NCBI RefSeq assembly: GCF_003515775.1
Contig: NZ_QWEI01000002.1
Location: 186,001-250,000 of the forward strand
DNA length: 64,000 nucleotides
Direction: 5' to 3'
From: Ureibacillus yapensis
GTDB lineage: Bacteria > Bacillota > Bacilli > Bacillales_A > Planococcaceae
Shown here: piece after piece, positions 27,644 through 37,108 of the stretch
How positions within the stretch are numbered: position 1 is the stretch's first letter
Layout of the letters: each line of letters begins with the position of its first letter
Made by a program: the position numbers and the translations under genes
Notes under the pieces: model-generated
What the model was told of the DNA's origin: nothing
The model's input: only the letters and a program-made list of their open reading frames with translations
Databases searched by the model: none

Positions 27644-28585
27644 TTAGGCAGGCGTATAAATATTGACTCCATTTACCTCTTCAACACGCACTACCCCATC
27701 CCTAATTAAACAGTCCAGATAGCCCAGCGTTTTTGAAAGTGTAAGCCCTAATTCCGTTTTATAGTTTGCAGGATATAAATCCATCGTCAGCTGCAGTACT
27801 GTTTTCGGACCATTGATGTGATGAATTAATTGTTCCAGGCGCATTTCATCCCTCTTCAGACGGTTTTCAATTAATTGATTGACAGATGTAATAACATCGC
27901 CATGACCCGGATAAACTTTGGCTGCATCTAAATCCCGTAACAGCTTTAAAGATTCTTGTTGCTGAATCAAGGATTTAGGGCGTTCATACGAAAGGTCCGT
28001 CGGTGGTTCTACGAGTGGGTTTGGCGCTACTCTTTCCAACAATAAATCTCCACCAATTACTTCTTTTGTCGACTCTTCAATAAAAATAAGATGGCTTTGT
28101 GCATGTCCGGGAGTATAGATGGCTTTTAAACCGGGATGGCCAGGAATCTCTTCCCCGTCGCTAATAAATTTTGTTAATGGAGTTGTGCCATACAACAATA
28201 AAGCTTCTTTTTGCTCCACTATTTTATCAAGGTATTGCTCGGGCACAGCTTGAAGCTGCAATTGCTGAATATAAAAGGTTGTGCGATAAGCCATGAATTC
28301 TGGGGTCTTGCGCAGAAAATGATCATTGTATTCATGGCCGAGGATATCCGCTTCCGGGAATGCATCCACCCACCCGGAATGGTCGGGATGATGATGGGTC
28401 AGGACAACTTGTTCAACATCATTCAAATTGTAGCCTGCTTCCTTAAGACCCCGCTCTATTGCTTCCAATGCTTCCGGTGTTTTAGGTCCCACATCAAAAA
28501 GGGATAATCGATCTCCTTTTACTAAAAAAGCATTCACATCACCAATTGGATATGGAGTGGGTATAACGATTGTATGTATATTCAT
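27644..28585 (-). CDS. MBL-fold metallo-hydrolase
   Basis: 313 residues with the metallo-beta-lactamase motif LTHHHPDHSGW near 60, further ligands around GHAQSHLIF and VYPGHGDVI, and a small C-terminal winged-helix-like domain (about 235-310, as in the YqjP/LACTB2-like group). Members are zinc hydrolases of thioesters, nucleic acids or lactones. The substrate cannot be told. AAGGAGG precedes the ATG. It converges with hmp. Confidence 0.8.
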   Translation of the reverse strand: MNIHTIVIPTPYPIGDVNAFLVKGDRLSLFDVGPKTPEALEAIERGLKEAGYNLNDVEQVVLTHHHPDHSGWVDAFPEADILGHEYNDHFLRKTPEFMAYRTTFYIQQLQLQAVPEQYLDKIVEQKEALLLYGTTPLTKFISDGEEIPGHPGLKAIYTPGHAQSHLIFIEESTKEVIGGDLLLERVAPNPLVEPPTDLSYERPKSLIQQQESLKLLRDLDAAKVYPGHGDVITSVNQLIENRLKRDEMRLEQLIHHINGPKTVLQLTMDLYPANYKTELGLTLSKTLGYLDCLIRDGVVRVEEVNGVNIYTPA

Positions 28586-28686
28586 GGATAAACCTCCTTA
28601 AATTGCGGCCGAACCTATTTTTTCCCTTGTTATGAATTGCTATTCAATCATTTTATCTCTTTTTTTCTGTTTCGTCACCTATCTAA

Positions 28687-28715
28687 TTGACAGAATGGAA
28701 AAGTGTGAATATAAT
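28687..28715 (+). promoter_or_regulatory. Consensus SigA promoter of the proC T-box transcript
   Basis: TTGACA (28687-28692), 17 bases, TATAAT (28710-28715): a perfect match to the SigA consensus, about 22 bases before the T-box. Confidence 0.9.
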
Positions 28716-28736
28716 TTTCATAATTCAATTTTTAAA

Positions 28737-28970
28737 TGCGATGATGAAGACAAGTAAATGAAATGACGGTTAAAGAGAGTGCTGCATTTGGTGTGAGCAG
28801 CATAACCCCCTTATTTCATTGAACCTACTTCTGAGCAGTCATGAAAACATGGCCGTAGCCTCTGCGATAATGAGGATTCGAGTTGTGCCTGCTATGGGCA
28901 AACAAAGGTGGTACCGCGGAATAGTTTAAGCGTTTTCGTCCTTACTATAAGGATGGAGGCGCTTTTTATA
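28737..28970 (+). promoter_or_regulatory. T-box leader (proline-specific) of proC
   Basis: T-box core AAAGGTGGTACCGCGG at about 28904-28919. Specifier-type GAACCTAC with CCT (Pro) at 28825-28827. The terminator hairpin is AAGCG...CGTCCTTA / AAGGATG...GCGCTT with a T-run at 28962-28967. Confidence 0.92.
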
Positions 28971-29027
28971 TTGAATCGTTTCGTCCTTTGAATCATAACA
29001 TTACACATCTTTTACGGAGGGTTATTT

Positions 29028-29843
29028 ATGAAAAAAATATTGTTTATTGGCGCTGGCTCAATGGCCGAAGCACTGATTAACGGCTGGGTCGAGCAGGAAG
29101 TTGTTCATGGCCAAAACATCTATATCACGAATCGTTCAAATCGTGACAGACTTATTGAATTGAACCAGAAATATGGTGTCAATATTTTGGATGAGACGAA
29201 AAAAATTGGTGAGATGGACATAATTATATTAGCCATGAAACCAAAAGACGCCATTGCTGCAATGGAAAATATCCGCCCATTTATTTCTGGGCATACAGCG
29301 ATTCTTTCTGTTCTTGCCGGAATTGAAATACGTACAATAGAAGAAGGCTTGGGAAGCCGAGCAATTGCCCGCGTTATGCCAAATACCTCCGCAACGATTG
29401 GTATGTCTGCAAGTGGGATTTCATTCAATGAATTTGTCGATGACAGCCAAAAAGCAATCTATTTAGAAATGCTGGAGGCAATTGGGATCGTCATTGAAGT
29501 GGAAGAAGATAAACTGCATGCTGTAACGGCTCTTTCAGGCAGTGGGCCGGCATATCTTTATTATTTACTTGAGGCGTGGGAATCGGTTGGAACTGAGTTT
29601 GGTTTGTCAAAAGAAGTAGTTCGCCAGTTAATGGTTCAAACCATTGCCGGCTCGGCGGCTATGCTTAAATTAGGAAAAGAAGAACCAAATGTTTTACGCA
29701 GAAAAGTGACAAGTCCGGGCGGCACCACGGAAGCAGGCATAAAAGCTTTGGAAAAGAATCATTTTAACGAAGCAATATATGCTTGTATTAAAAGTGCTGA
29801 ATCAAAATCACGAGAATTAGCAAAAGTTGTTACGCACAAGTAA
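29028..29843 (+). CDS. proC: Pyrroline-5-carboxylate reductase
   Basis: 271 residues, the last step of proline synthesis. The Rossmann motif ILFIGAGSMAEALINGW is near 4, the signature SGSGPAYLYYLLEA near 166, and VTSPGGTTEAG near 226. Its T-box reads the same Pro codon as the one before proBA, so the two unlinked loci respond to the same tRNA. TACGGAGGG precedes the ATG. Confidence 0.95.
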   Translation: MKKILFIGAGSMAEALINGWVEQEVVHGQNIYITNRSNRDRLIELNQKYGVNILDETKKIGEMDIIILAMKPKDAIAAMENIRPFISGHTAILSVLAGIEIRTIEEGLGSRAIARVMPNTSATIGMSASGISFNEFVDDSQKAIYLEMLEAIGIVIEVEEDKLHAVTALSGSGPAYLYYLLEAWESVGTEFGLSKEVVRQLMVQTIAGSAAMLKLGKEEPNVLRRKVTSPGGTTEAGIKALEKNHFNEAIYACIKSAESKSRELAKVVTHK

Positions 29844-30000
29844 TTCAAACGATAGCTTTAATATTAATTCGCTAATTATTTCTCTTTTAATAGCGTTATT
29901 TCCTAGGAAATGTTGTTTTTTACTATTTCCCTTTGTCGAAAAGTGTATTTTTGCCTATTTACAACATTCATACATTTACATTTCTCTCTTTTTTACAATA

Positions 30001-30041
30001 AAAATCGCCAAAAAAGAAGGTTCTTTTTTGGCGATTTTTTT
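30001..30041. terminator. Terminator between proC and rnz
   Basis: Near-perfect 18-bp stem starting AAAATCGCCAAAAAAGAA, with T-run, ending proC. It lies about 160 bases after the stop. Confidence 0.85.
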
Positions 30042-30147
30042 GATTTACGCGATTATTTCCCTTGAGATCAGCTTTGGGAAATTTAGCAGAAAACCAACGA
30101 ATTGTTGGCATTTCCCACACCATTCATTGCGCAATAATCGCTATTTT

Positions 30148-31086
30148 TCAATTTTCGACTAGAATTCCATTTTTCCAGTCAAATTCCGAGAAATCATTGG
30201 CAATATACACATTCTCAAATATTTCCCGCGCTTGATCCACGAATTCTTTAAGGTCTTGCGGCAAAAAACGGGCACTAATATGATTTAAAATTAAATTTTT
30301 CGCCTCGGATTGTCGAGCAATTTCAGCAGCTTCCAAGTTTGTTGCATGTCCGTAACTCGCAGCCAGGTGTACCGTTTTATGGTCAAATGTAGCTTCATGA
30401 ACGATAATATCTGCATTGCTGCTTAACACTTTTGCTGCTTCACAATATTTCGTGTCCCCTAAAATAGTTACTACAAACCCCTGTTTTGGAGGTGCGGTCA
30501 CGTCCTTGCTTAAAATGGTAAAACCATTTTCCAAGGTTACATCCTCGCCCTGCTTTAATCTTCCTAATAGCGGACCTTTCGGAACACCAAATTCTTTGGC
30601 TTTGTCGATCAAAAGTTCCCCAGGCAAAGGTTTTTGTTCAATTCGATAACCGTAGCAAGGAACCACATGCTGGAGCAATTTGGCCGTTACGATAAATTGC
30701 TCATCTTCAAACACAGTTCCTTCTTGAACTTCCACAAATTCGAGTGGATAGGTTAAATGCGTTTTGGATACCTCAAAACTAGCATAGACCCATTCCTTCA
30801 ATCCTTTTGGACCATATACTGTCAATGTCTCTTCACCACCCAAAAATGAGCGGGAACTCAAAAAACCCGGCAATCCAAAAATATGATCGCCATGCAAATG
30901 TGTGATGAACACTTTTTCAACTTTTCGCGGTCGAATGGTTGTATGTAAAATTTGATGCTGGGTTGCTTCCCCACAATCAAATATCCATACTGTGCCACGT
31001 TCCTCCAGCAGCTTTAACGCGAGGGCACTTGTATTTCTTTCTTTAGATGGCATGCCAGCCCCTGTACCCAAAAATTGTAGTTGCAT
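30148..31086 (-). CDS. rnz: Ribonuclease Z
   Basis: 312 residues. It trims the 3' ends of tRNA precursors. Motifs are MQLQFLGTGAGMPSKERN at the start, the zinc site ITHLHGDHIFGLPG near 61, GDTKYCE near 211 and HEATFDH near 230. The exosite arm EQKPLPGELL is present near 146. The next gene upstream, dinB, is 32 bases away on the same strand, so cotranscription is possible. Confidence 0.95.
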   Translation of the reverse strand: MQLQFLGTGAGMPSKERNTSALALKLLEERGTVWIFDCGEATQHQILHTTIRPRKVEKVFITHLHGDHIFGLPGFLSSRSFLGGEETLTVYGPKGLKEWVYASFEVSKTHLTYPLEFVEVQEGTVFEDEQFIVTAKLLQHVVPCYGYRIEQKPLPGELLIDKAKEFGVPKGPLLGRLKQGEDVTLENGFTILSKDVTAPPKQGFVVTILGDTKYCEAAKVLSSNADIIVHEATFDHKTVHLAASYGHATNLEAAEIARQSEAKNLILNHISARFLPQDLKEFVDQAREIFENVYIANDFSEFDWKNGILVEN

Positions 31087-31118
31087 AAAATCTTCTCCGT
31101 TCCTTGCTCAAGATTGCT

Positions 31119-32357
31119 TTACCGGTCTTTTAAATCCTCAAAAAAGTCTTTGCTGAAGCTTGTTTTGGACGCGTAACTTTTTTTGTTGATTTCGATTCCC
31201 TTTTGAATGGCTCCCTTGCCAAACTTTTTTTCAATCTCATCAATAATATTATAAATTGGCTCTTGTTTAGCAAATTGTTCAAAATTGAAAAGTGATAGTT
31301 GTTCTGCGGATTGTCTGCGCTCCAATACGTTGGAAACCGTAATTCCTAAAAGGCGAATTGGAACCCCATCCCAGGATTTATGAAATAGTTCCAATGCTTC
31401 TTCATAAATTCTATTTTTCTCATGAATGGGATTTTGAAAGGTTTTGCTTTTTGAATGGTTATGCCAATCTGCATCCCGAATTTGGATGCTGATGGTGGTT
31501 CCGCACAATTTTTTGGCATCCAAACGCTCTGCAACTTTTTCGGAAAGCTTTAGAAAGGTCTTTTCCAACACGTCAATATCTGTTTCATCGAATGGCAATG
31601 TTGTCGAATTGCCCACACTTTTTGTCTGATAAATGGCATTTGGGTCAACCTCGCGTGTGTCTTCCCCATTCGCTCTCCTTTTTAAACGTTCTCCATTTTT
31701 CCCTAACGCCTTTTTAATTATAAGTTCATCGATATGGGCTAAATCCCCGATTGTCTCTACTTTAATGGCGGCCAATTTTTTTGCTGTACTTTCTCCCACT
31801 CCATGCATGTTAATGACCGGCAATGGCCATAATTTTTCAGGTACATCTCGCTTGCGCAAGACCGTAATGCCCATTGGTTTCTTCATATCCGACGCAGTTT
31901 TGGCCAAAAATTTATTGGGTGCTATGCCGATTGAGCATGGAAGATCCAGTTCACGATAAATTCTCATTTGAATTTCTTTTGCAATCTCAAGCGGATGGCG
32001 TTCATCCGATATTTCGGAAATATCCAAATAGCCTTCATCAATCGAAACGGGTTCAATCAAATTCGTATAACTTCTTAAGATGGAAAACATGGCTTTAGAG
32101 GCAGTACGATATTTTTGAAAATCGGGAGGCAATAAAATCAGCTCCGGCAATTTGCGCAAAGCTTCCCCAACACTCATGGTTGTATAAATGCCTTTTGCTC
32201 TGGCTTCGTAAGAACTTGTCACGATAATGCCTCTTCTTTCCTTCGGATTGCCTGCAATCGCGATGGCTTTCCCTTTCAACTCGGGATTATAGGCTTGCTC
32301 AACAGAAGCATAAAAGCTATTCATATCCACATGTAAAATAATCCGTGCTTTTGCCAT
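31119..32357 (-). CDS. dinB: DNA polymerase IV (translesion)
   Basis: 412 residues, a Y-family polymerase. Catalytic motifs are HVDMNSFYASVE near 10, SYEARAKGIYTTM near 49 and VSIDEGYLDISE near 104; helix-hairpin-helix and little-finger regions follow. No beta-clamp peptide was looked for beyond the QLSLFNFE at about 370, which fits the QLxLF clamp-binding motif. The AUG start is preceded by GGAGG. Confidence 0.95.
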   Translation of the reverse strand: MAKARIILHVDMNSFYASVEQAYNPELKGKAIAIAGNPKERRGIIVTSSYEARAKGIYTTMSVGEALRKLPELILLPPDFQKYRTASKAMFSILRSYTNLIEPVSIDEGYLDISEISDERHPLEIAKEIQMRIYRELDLPCSIGIAPNKFLAKTASDMKKPMGITVLRKRDVPEKLWPLPVINMHGVGESTAKKLAAIKVETIGDLAHIDELIIKKALGKNGERLKRRANGEDTREVDPNAIYQTKSVGNSTTLPFDETDIDVLEKTFLKLSEKVAERLDAKKLCGTTISIQIRDADWHNHSKSKTFQNPIHEKNRIYEEALELFHKSWDGVPIRLLGITVSNVLERRQSAEQLSLFNFEQFAKQEPIYNIIDEIEKKFGKGAIQKGIEINKKSYASKTSFSKDFFEDLKDR

Positions 32358-32669
32358 GTTTTCACCTCCGTTGCTATTATAAAATACGCCTTGGCGTATA
32401 TTTCACTTCCTCTTCTCTTTCGCGCAGAAAACAACTGTCGCAGGATGCGACATTCCTAGGCTAACTTCCTCATTAAACTTTCGAAAATCTTTGACATCCG
32501 CCAAATGTCTTAACTTCACTCAGCTTCAAATTCATCTGACCACTTTCAAAAGTGGAAGGCTTCTGTATATGTCGCTAGTTTAGGTAAGAATATTTGCTGA
32601 ATGAAGATAATTTTATCATAAATAGGTTAACATATACATTTTACACCACTTGCTATGGCAAGTATCAAA
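32358..32669. other. Intergenic region with three short hairpins
   Basis: No gene. Inverted repeats are TGTCGCA / TGCGACA (32436-32452), GACAT / ATGTC (32493-32509) and CCACTTT / AAAGTGG (32540-32555). It lies upstream of dinB, so part may be its promoter region, but the hairpin series looks like a non-coding element. Confidence 0.6.
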
Positions 32670-32716
32670 ACTAAAAAACATTCCCAGCAAACTTTTTAAT
32701 GTCTGCCAGAAATGTT
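32670..32716 (-). terminator. Terminator of the MHS transporter gene
   Basis: A 16-pair stem with some G-T pairs (AACATTCCCAGCAAAC / GTCTGCCAGAAATGTT) and a T-run on the minus strand. Confidence 0.75.
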
Positions 32717-32720
32717 TAAA

Positions 32721-34055
32721 TTAATTATTTGTCAGAACGCCTTCTTTTTGATTAAGCTTCGTTTCTTCAATTTCTTTATTCTCTTCAATTTCTTCATATA
32801 AGGTAACTTTTCTAGTATCGGGCGCGAAGAAAGATAACAGCAATGAAATGAACAAACCAGCCATCATTAATCCTCCGAAAACAAAAGGGTTTGGGCCAAA
32901 TCGATCGGCAACAACCGTCCAAAGCATCGGACCGAAACCCGCTACAGCCGCAGCAATTTGATAACTGAAGGATAACCCAGTATATCGTACATTAGCTGGG
33001 AACAATTCCGAAAAGAAAGTACCTTGAGTGGAAAAAATGGCACCCCAAAGAATTCCTAAAACTACTGCTTGCATTATATAAAATAATATTTCGCTTTCCG
33101 GAATGATTAAAAAATACGGAATCGCTAATACAAACATTCCTATTAAACTACCCACATAAATAATTTTACGACCGATGAAGTCTGAGAAATACCCTACCAG
33201 TGGAATAGAAACCAGCATTGTAATACATCCAATGGATACACCCATCAACGCAATATCTTTACTATAACTTAAATAAGTAGTTGCGTAAGTTATAATAAAG
33301 GACATAATGAAAACATTGAACAATCCATCGCCAAGCTTTAAACCAATAATACGCAATACATCTTTTGAATTATATTTGAATAAGTTCACGACAGGCATTT
33401 TTGCAAGTTGGCCATTTTCTTTTTTATGCTGAAATTCCGGAGTTTCTTCAATTCCGCTGCGAATCCAAACAGCTATAAGAATTAAAACGATACTAAATAA
33501 AAATGGAATTCTCCATCCCCATGCCAAAAATTGTGCGTCTGTAGTTAATGCACTAATAATACTGAAGCTAAATGTACCCAATACTAAACCGATTGGAACA
33601 CCTAGCTGAGGAATTGAACCGAACAAACCTCGAATTCCCTTTGGAGCTGATTCTGTTGCCAACAATACTGCTCCTCCCCATTCTCCGCCTAAGGCAAACC
33701 CTTGTACCAAACGCAAGACAACGAGCAAGACGGGTGCCATGATTCCAATTTGCTGGTAGGTTGGCAACAAGCCCATCAGGAAGGAAGAGCCACCCATACC
33801 TATTAAAGTCAACATAAGTGATGCTTTTCTTCCGATTCTATCGCCCATATGACCAAACAATAGACTTCCAATTGGTCTTGCTGCATATCCTGCCCCAAAT
33901 GTGGCAAAGGCTAGGATGATTGAGATTGCCGGATCTGCAGATGGAAAAAACAAGGATGAAAAAACTAACCCAGTGGCTGTTCCATAAAGATAGAAATCAT
34001 ACCACTCTATGACAGAACCAATTAAACTGGCAAATAAAATTCTTATCTTTTTCAT
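32721..34055 (-). CDS. MFS transporter, metabolite:H+ symporter (MHS) type
   Basis: 444 residues and about 12 helices. The MHS N-terminus SVIEWYDFYLYG and the loop 2-3 motif GHMGDRIGRKASL are clear, as are the loop 8-9 GYFSDFIGRK and the RYTGLSFSYQ segment. Relatives import organic acids such as shikimate, alpha-ketoglutarate, citrate or proline/betaine. The ATG at 34055 has GGAGG five bases upstream; the upstream TTG overlaps this site. It is a single gene; a link to the acyl-CoA island 7 kb away is only a guess. Confidence 0.88.
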   Translation of the reverse strand: MKKIRILFASLIGSVIEWYDFYLYGTATGLVFSSLFFPSADPAISIILAFATFGAGYAARPIGSLLFGHMGDRIGRKASLMLTLIGMGGSSFLMGLLPTYQQIGIMAPVLLVVLRLVQGFALGGEWGGAVLLATESAPKGIRGLFGSIPQLGVPIGLVLGTFSFSIISALTTDAQFLAWGWRIPFLFSIVLILIAVWIRSGIEETPEFQHKKENGQLAKMPVVNLFKYNSKDVLRIIGLKLGDGLFNVFIMSFIITYATTYLSYSKDIALMGVSIGCITMLVSIPLVGYFSDFIGRKIIYVGSLIGMFVLAIPYFLIIPESEILFYIMQAVVLGILWGAIFSTQGTFFSELFPANVRYTGLSFSYQIAAAVAGFGPMLWTVVADRFGPNPFVFGGLMMAGLFISLLLSFFAPDTRKVTLYEEIEENKEIEETKLNQKEGVLTNN

Positions 34056-34268
34056 AAAATCCTCCAAACTTTATATTAATCTAATTTTAGATTGCCTTAC
34101 ATCTAGAACAAATATGTATTTTACAATCTATTGTGGAATAAATTTCCTATATCATTATACTGTCCTTCTAAATTGGAGTCAATAAGAATTCAGATAATTC
34201 CATATAATTAGATAACTATTGAAGGATTATCGCTTTAGAAATCGGGCATTATTTTAATTATAAAAAAT

Positions 34269-34305
34269 AAAAGCATTCCCATTAAAAAAACAAGGGAATG
34301 CTTTT
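34269..34305 (-). terminator. Terminator of trhO
   Basis: Perfect 12-bp stem AAAAGCATTCCC / GGGAATGCTTTT with a T-rich tail on the minus strand. Confidence 0.85.
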
Positions 34306-34339
34306 ATCTTTAGTTTAAATATTTGACAATGCAAAATTA

Positions 34340-35296
34340 TTATTTTGCATATGTTTCTTCAAGCCATTTTAATTGTTGCTCGACAAATTCTTCGGATAAG
34401 TCATGTTTTTCAATAAAACGGTTGCGTTCATGTTTCGAACATTCGATTGTACATCCGCCAAGATGCTTCAACTCATTCTCTTCCGAAGCGATAATTTGTT
34501 TATTGCATTCCGGATTAGCGCAGTTGATGTAGCGTTCACATGGCGTGCCGTCAAAATGGTCTTTCCCGACAATCACGTGCTCAACTTGGTTAATCGGAAC
34601 CGTTAAACGCTCGTCAAATACGTACATTTGTCCATCCCAAAGTTGGCCTTTTGCTACTGGGTCTTTACCGTAAGTCGCCACACCGCCGTGCAGCTGTCCC
34701 ACATCTTCCCCAATACCTTCGCGTTTTAACCAGCCGGAGAATTTCTCGCAGCGAATACCGCCTGTACAATAAGTTAATACACGTTTGCCTTCAAATAACT
34801 CTTTGTTATCACGGACCCATTGAGGTGTATCACGGAAAGTTTCAACTTCCGGACGAATCGCACCGCGGAAATGGCCAACATCATACTCATATGTGTTGCG
34901 GACATCAAGTACAACAGTATCTTCATGTTGCATTTCTTCCAGGAATTGTTCAGGTGATAGGTAGCGACCAGTAATTTCATGCGGGTTGATGTCATCTTCC
35001 AAACTTAAGTTAACAAGCTCAGGACGCGGGCGCACATGCATTTTCTTGAACGCATGACCTTCCGCTTCGTCAATTTTGAAAACAATGCCTTCAAATAGTG
35101 GATCGTTTTTCATCATTTCCATATAAGCATTTGTATCCTCAATCGTTCCGGATACTGTCCCGTTGATTCCTTCTGTTGCTACCAAAATACGGCCTTTTAA
35201 ATTTAGTTCTTTACATTTAGCCAAGTGCTCGGCTGAAAAAGCTGCCGGATCTTCTATGGTTGTATAAAAATAATAAAGCAAAACTCTGTAGTTCAT
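34340..35296 (-). CDS. trhO: tRNA uridine(34) 5-hydroxylase, rhodanese type
   Basis: 318 residues of the YceA/UPF0176 family. The rhodanese active-site loop is [11 protein letters not shown] with Cys near 186. The N-terminal acylphosphatase-like part has [15 protein letters not shown] near 35. The C-terminus holds a cysteine cluster [11 protein letters not shown] and [11 protein letters not shown], a zinc-type site. TrhO makes 5-hydroxyuridine at tRNA position 34. It is downstream of the rib operon but separated by 160 bases, so it is probably independent. Confidence 0.93.
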   Translation of the reverse strand: MNYRVLLYYFYTTIEDPAAFSAEHLAKCKELNLKGRILVATEGINGTVSGTIEDTNAYMEMMKNDPLFEGIVFKIDEAEGHAFKKMHVRPRPELVNLSLEDDINPHEITGRYLSPEQFLEEMQHEDTVVLDVRNTYEYDVGHFRGAIRPEVETFRDTPQWVRDNKELFEGKRVLTYCTGGIRCEKFSGWLKREGIGEDVGQLHGGVATYGKDPVAKGQLWDGQMYVFDERLTVPINQVEHVIVGKDHFDGTPCERYINCANPECNKQIIASEENELKHLGGCTIECSKHERNRFIEKHDLSEEFVEQQLKWLEETYAK

Positions 35297-35456
35297 TACT
35301 ATTCCACCTATCAGTTATATTTGCAGGATATATTGATAGTATATCTCTTGTTTTCAATCGCTACCTGCATCAAGCAACAGCAATTAAAAACAGCGTATTT
35401 AATTATACGGGATTCTTCGAGAAAAAGCAAACAAAAAAAAGATTGCACCGTTTCAT

Positions 35457-36008
35457 TTAGAATGAAAAATCACTCCATTTTTCCACTCTTAGTATACCTG
35501 CATCCCGGTTATAGGATTGATCTTTCACGTAGACTTTTGTGGAAATATCCTTTAACGTATCCAGCACAGCTGGTTTATCATCGAAATAATAATCCAGATT
35601 CAAGTCTTTTATAATATTGATTTTCTCTTGATCCTGCATGCCACAGTAAAAACGCTCGTCATGGACCGGGAAACCTTGATCTTTCACCCATTGCCGTGTT
35701 TGGGAACAATATTGTTTTGGACGGGAAGTAATATAGTAAATTTCATGCCCTTGCCGTTCAAGTTCAGTCAACAACTCAAGCGCACCTTCAAAAACAGGGC
35801 AATCCGTGAAATAAATTTCTTCCAGCAAGCTATTCCACATTCTGCCCCCCGCTTCAGCATCCATTCCGAACGCTTCATGGATTTCCACAGTTTTTAATTC
35901 GCGAAATACTTCCAGTCCAATCGAGAGGTTCAGTTTTCGATTGTAGATGTGAAAGGCATGCTCCCGCAAATTAATTAAAGTATCATCAATATCAAAGCCA
36001 AATCTCAA
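35457..36008 (-). CDS. HAD-superfamily 5'-nucleotidase-like phosphatase (NT5C type)
   Basis: 183 residues. HAD motif I is FGFDIDDTLINLREHA near 3, a small cap domain follows, motif II-like ITSRPKQYCS near 97, and the acidic motif YYFDDKPAVLD near 141. NT5C-type members dephosphorylate nucleotides. It is 17 bases after the FAD monooxygenase and is the last gene of the ribA-ribD-monooxygenase operon. In that setting it may dephosphorylate a ribityl- or ribosylaminopyrimidine phosphate, a role that HAD phosphatases play in riboflavin synthesis. That is inference. Confidence 0.8.
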   Translation of the reverse strand: MRFGFDIDDTLINLREHAFHIYNRKLNLSIGLEVFRELKTVEIHEAFGMDAEAGGRMWNSLLEEIYFTDCPVFEGALELLTELERQGHEIYYITSRPKQYCSQTRQWVKDQGFPVHDERFYCGMQDQEKINIIKDLNLDYYFDDKPAVLDTLKDISTKVYVKDQSYNRDAGILRVEKWSDFSF

Positions 36009-36025
36009 GTAAAGCGCCTACTTTC

Positions 36026-37108
36026 TTATGAATAAATGACAAATTGCGTGGCAAAATTTTGTTCTTTCTCAATCTGAATTGCCTGCAATTTCTCTACTTC
36101 TTTTTTTCTTTTTGTTGCACAGACCGCAAAATCCAGTTCCTCGATCTTTTCTTTTGATAAAAGTTTTGCCATTTCCTCTGCATCCTTCATGGCGCTATTC
36201 AATCCAAACGCGCCTGTTGGGGTCATCGTATGAACCGCATCGCCTATCAATACAACGCCCGCTTTCCCCCAACAGTCCGTAAAATTGCTATGAACGTCAA
36301 GCAGTACGAAATCCTGCCAGCTTTGTATATGGCTCTCAACGGTCTCTTTCAACTGTGGAAAAGCTTTTATTAATTTATCGATAAATGGGGTAAAGGGCTG
36401 TTTCCGCAATTCCGGAAACGAATTTTCGGGAATATTCCAACCAATTTGAATGTACCCTTTTGCTTGGGTAAATAATGAAAGCTGCATGCCATCAATCAAA
36501 GCCATCTTGATGGACGGTTCCCAATTTAGCGGGGCTGGAATTCTTGCCCACAATAAATCATAACCATGCTTTCTTACAGTAACGTCGATTCCCGCTTTTT
36601 TGCGCACGGTAGAATAGCGTCCATCCGCACCTATTACCAAATTGCTTTCAATAGTGAATTCTTTTCCTTTATGACTTGCTCTCACACCATAAAAGCAGGA
36701 TGAATCGTCTTTTAATAGATCCACCACTCTCGTATTGGTCATTAAAGTAAAATGCGAATATTTTTTTGCTTCTCCCAGTATTACTTGAAGTAAATGCGAC
36801 TGGGGAACATGAATGCCAAGATGCCCTACTTTTGGGTCAGGATAGATGGTTTTAAACAGCTTCCCATCTTCCCAATATTCGAGTGTTTCCATACGAAGCA
36901 ATCCCAATTGTTCTACTTTATCGAATAGCCCATATTCTTTTAAAATGGCTTCGCCTTCTTCATTCAAATGTTCGCCGCGAAATTCTTTTGCAATTTCGCC
37001 ATGTCGTTCAAGCAATATAACGGATATGCCTTGTTTCGCCAATAAATACGAAAGTAAAGCTCCACCAGGTCCAGCGCCTACAATACAAACATCCGTCTTC
37101 AAGTTCAT
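36026..37108 (-). CDS. FAD-dependent aromatic-type monooxygenase
   Basis: 360 residues of the p-hydroxybenzoate hydroxylase fold: CIVGAGPGGALLSYLLAKQG near 8, IGADGRYSTVRKKAG near 158, and VLIGDAVHTMTPTGAFG near 289 with the GD motif. Such enzymes use NAD(P)H to hydroxylate electron-rich rings. It overlaps ribD by four bases (ATGA), a mark of tight coupling. The substrate may be a pyrimidine or pteridine-like ring from the ribA-ribD steps, or an unrelated aromatic. Confidence 0.85.
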   Translation of the reverse strand: MNLKTDVCIVGAGPGGALLSYLLAKQGISVILLERHGEIAKEFRGEHLNEEGEAILKEYGLFDKVEQLGLLRMETLEYWEDGKLFKTIYPDPKVGHLGIHVPQSHLLQVILGEAKKYSHFTLMTNTRVVDLLKDDSSCFYGVRASHKGKEFTIESNLVIGADGRYSTVRKKAGIDVTVRKHGYDLLWARIPAPLNWEPSIKMALIDGMQLSLFTQAKGYIQIGWNIPENSFPELRKQPFTPFIDKLIKAFPQLKETVESHIQSWQDFVLLDVHSNFTDCWGKAGVVLIGDAVHTMTPTGAFGLNSAMKDAEEMAKLLSKEKIEELDFAVCATKRKKEVEKLQAIQIEKEQNFATQFVIYS

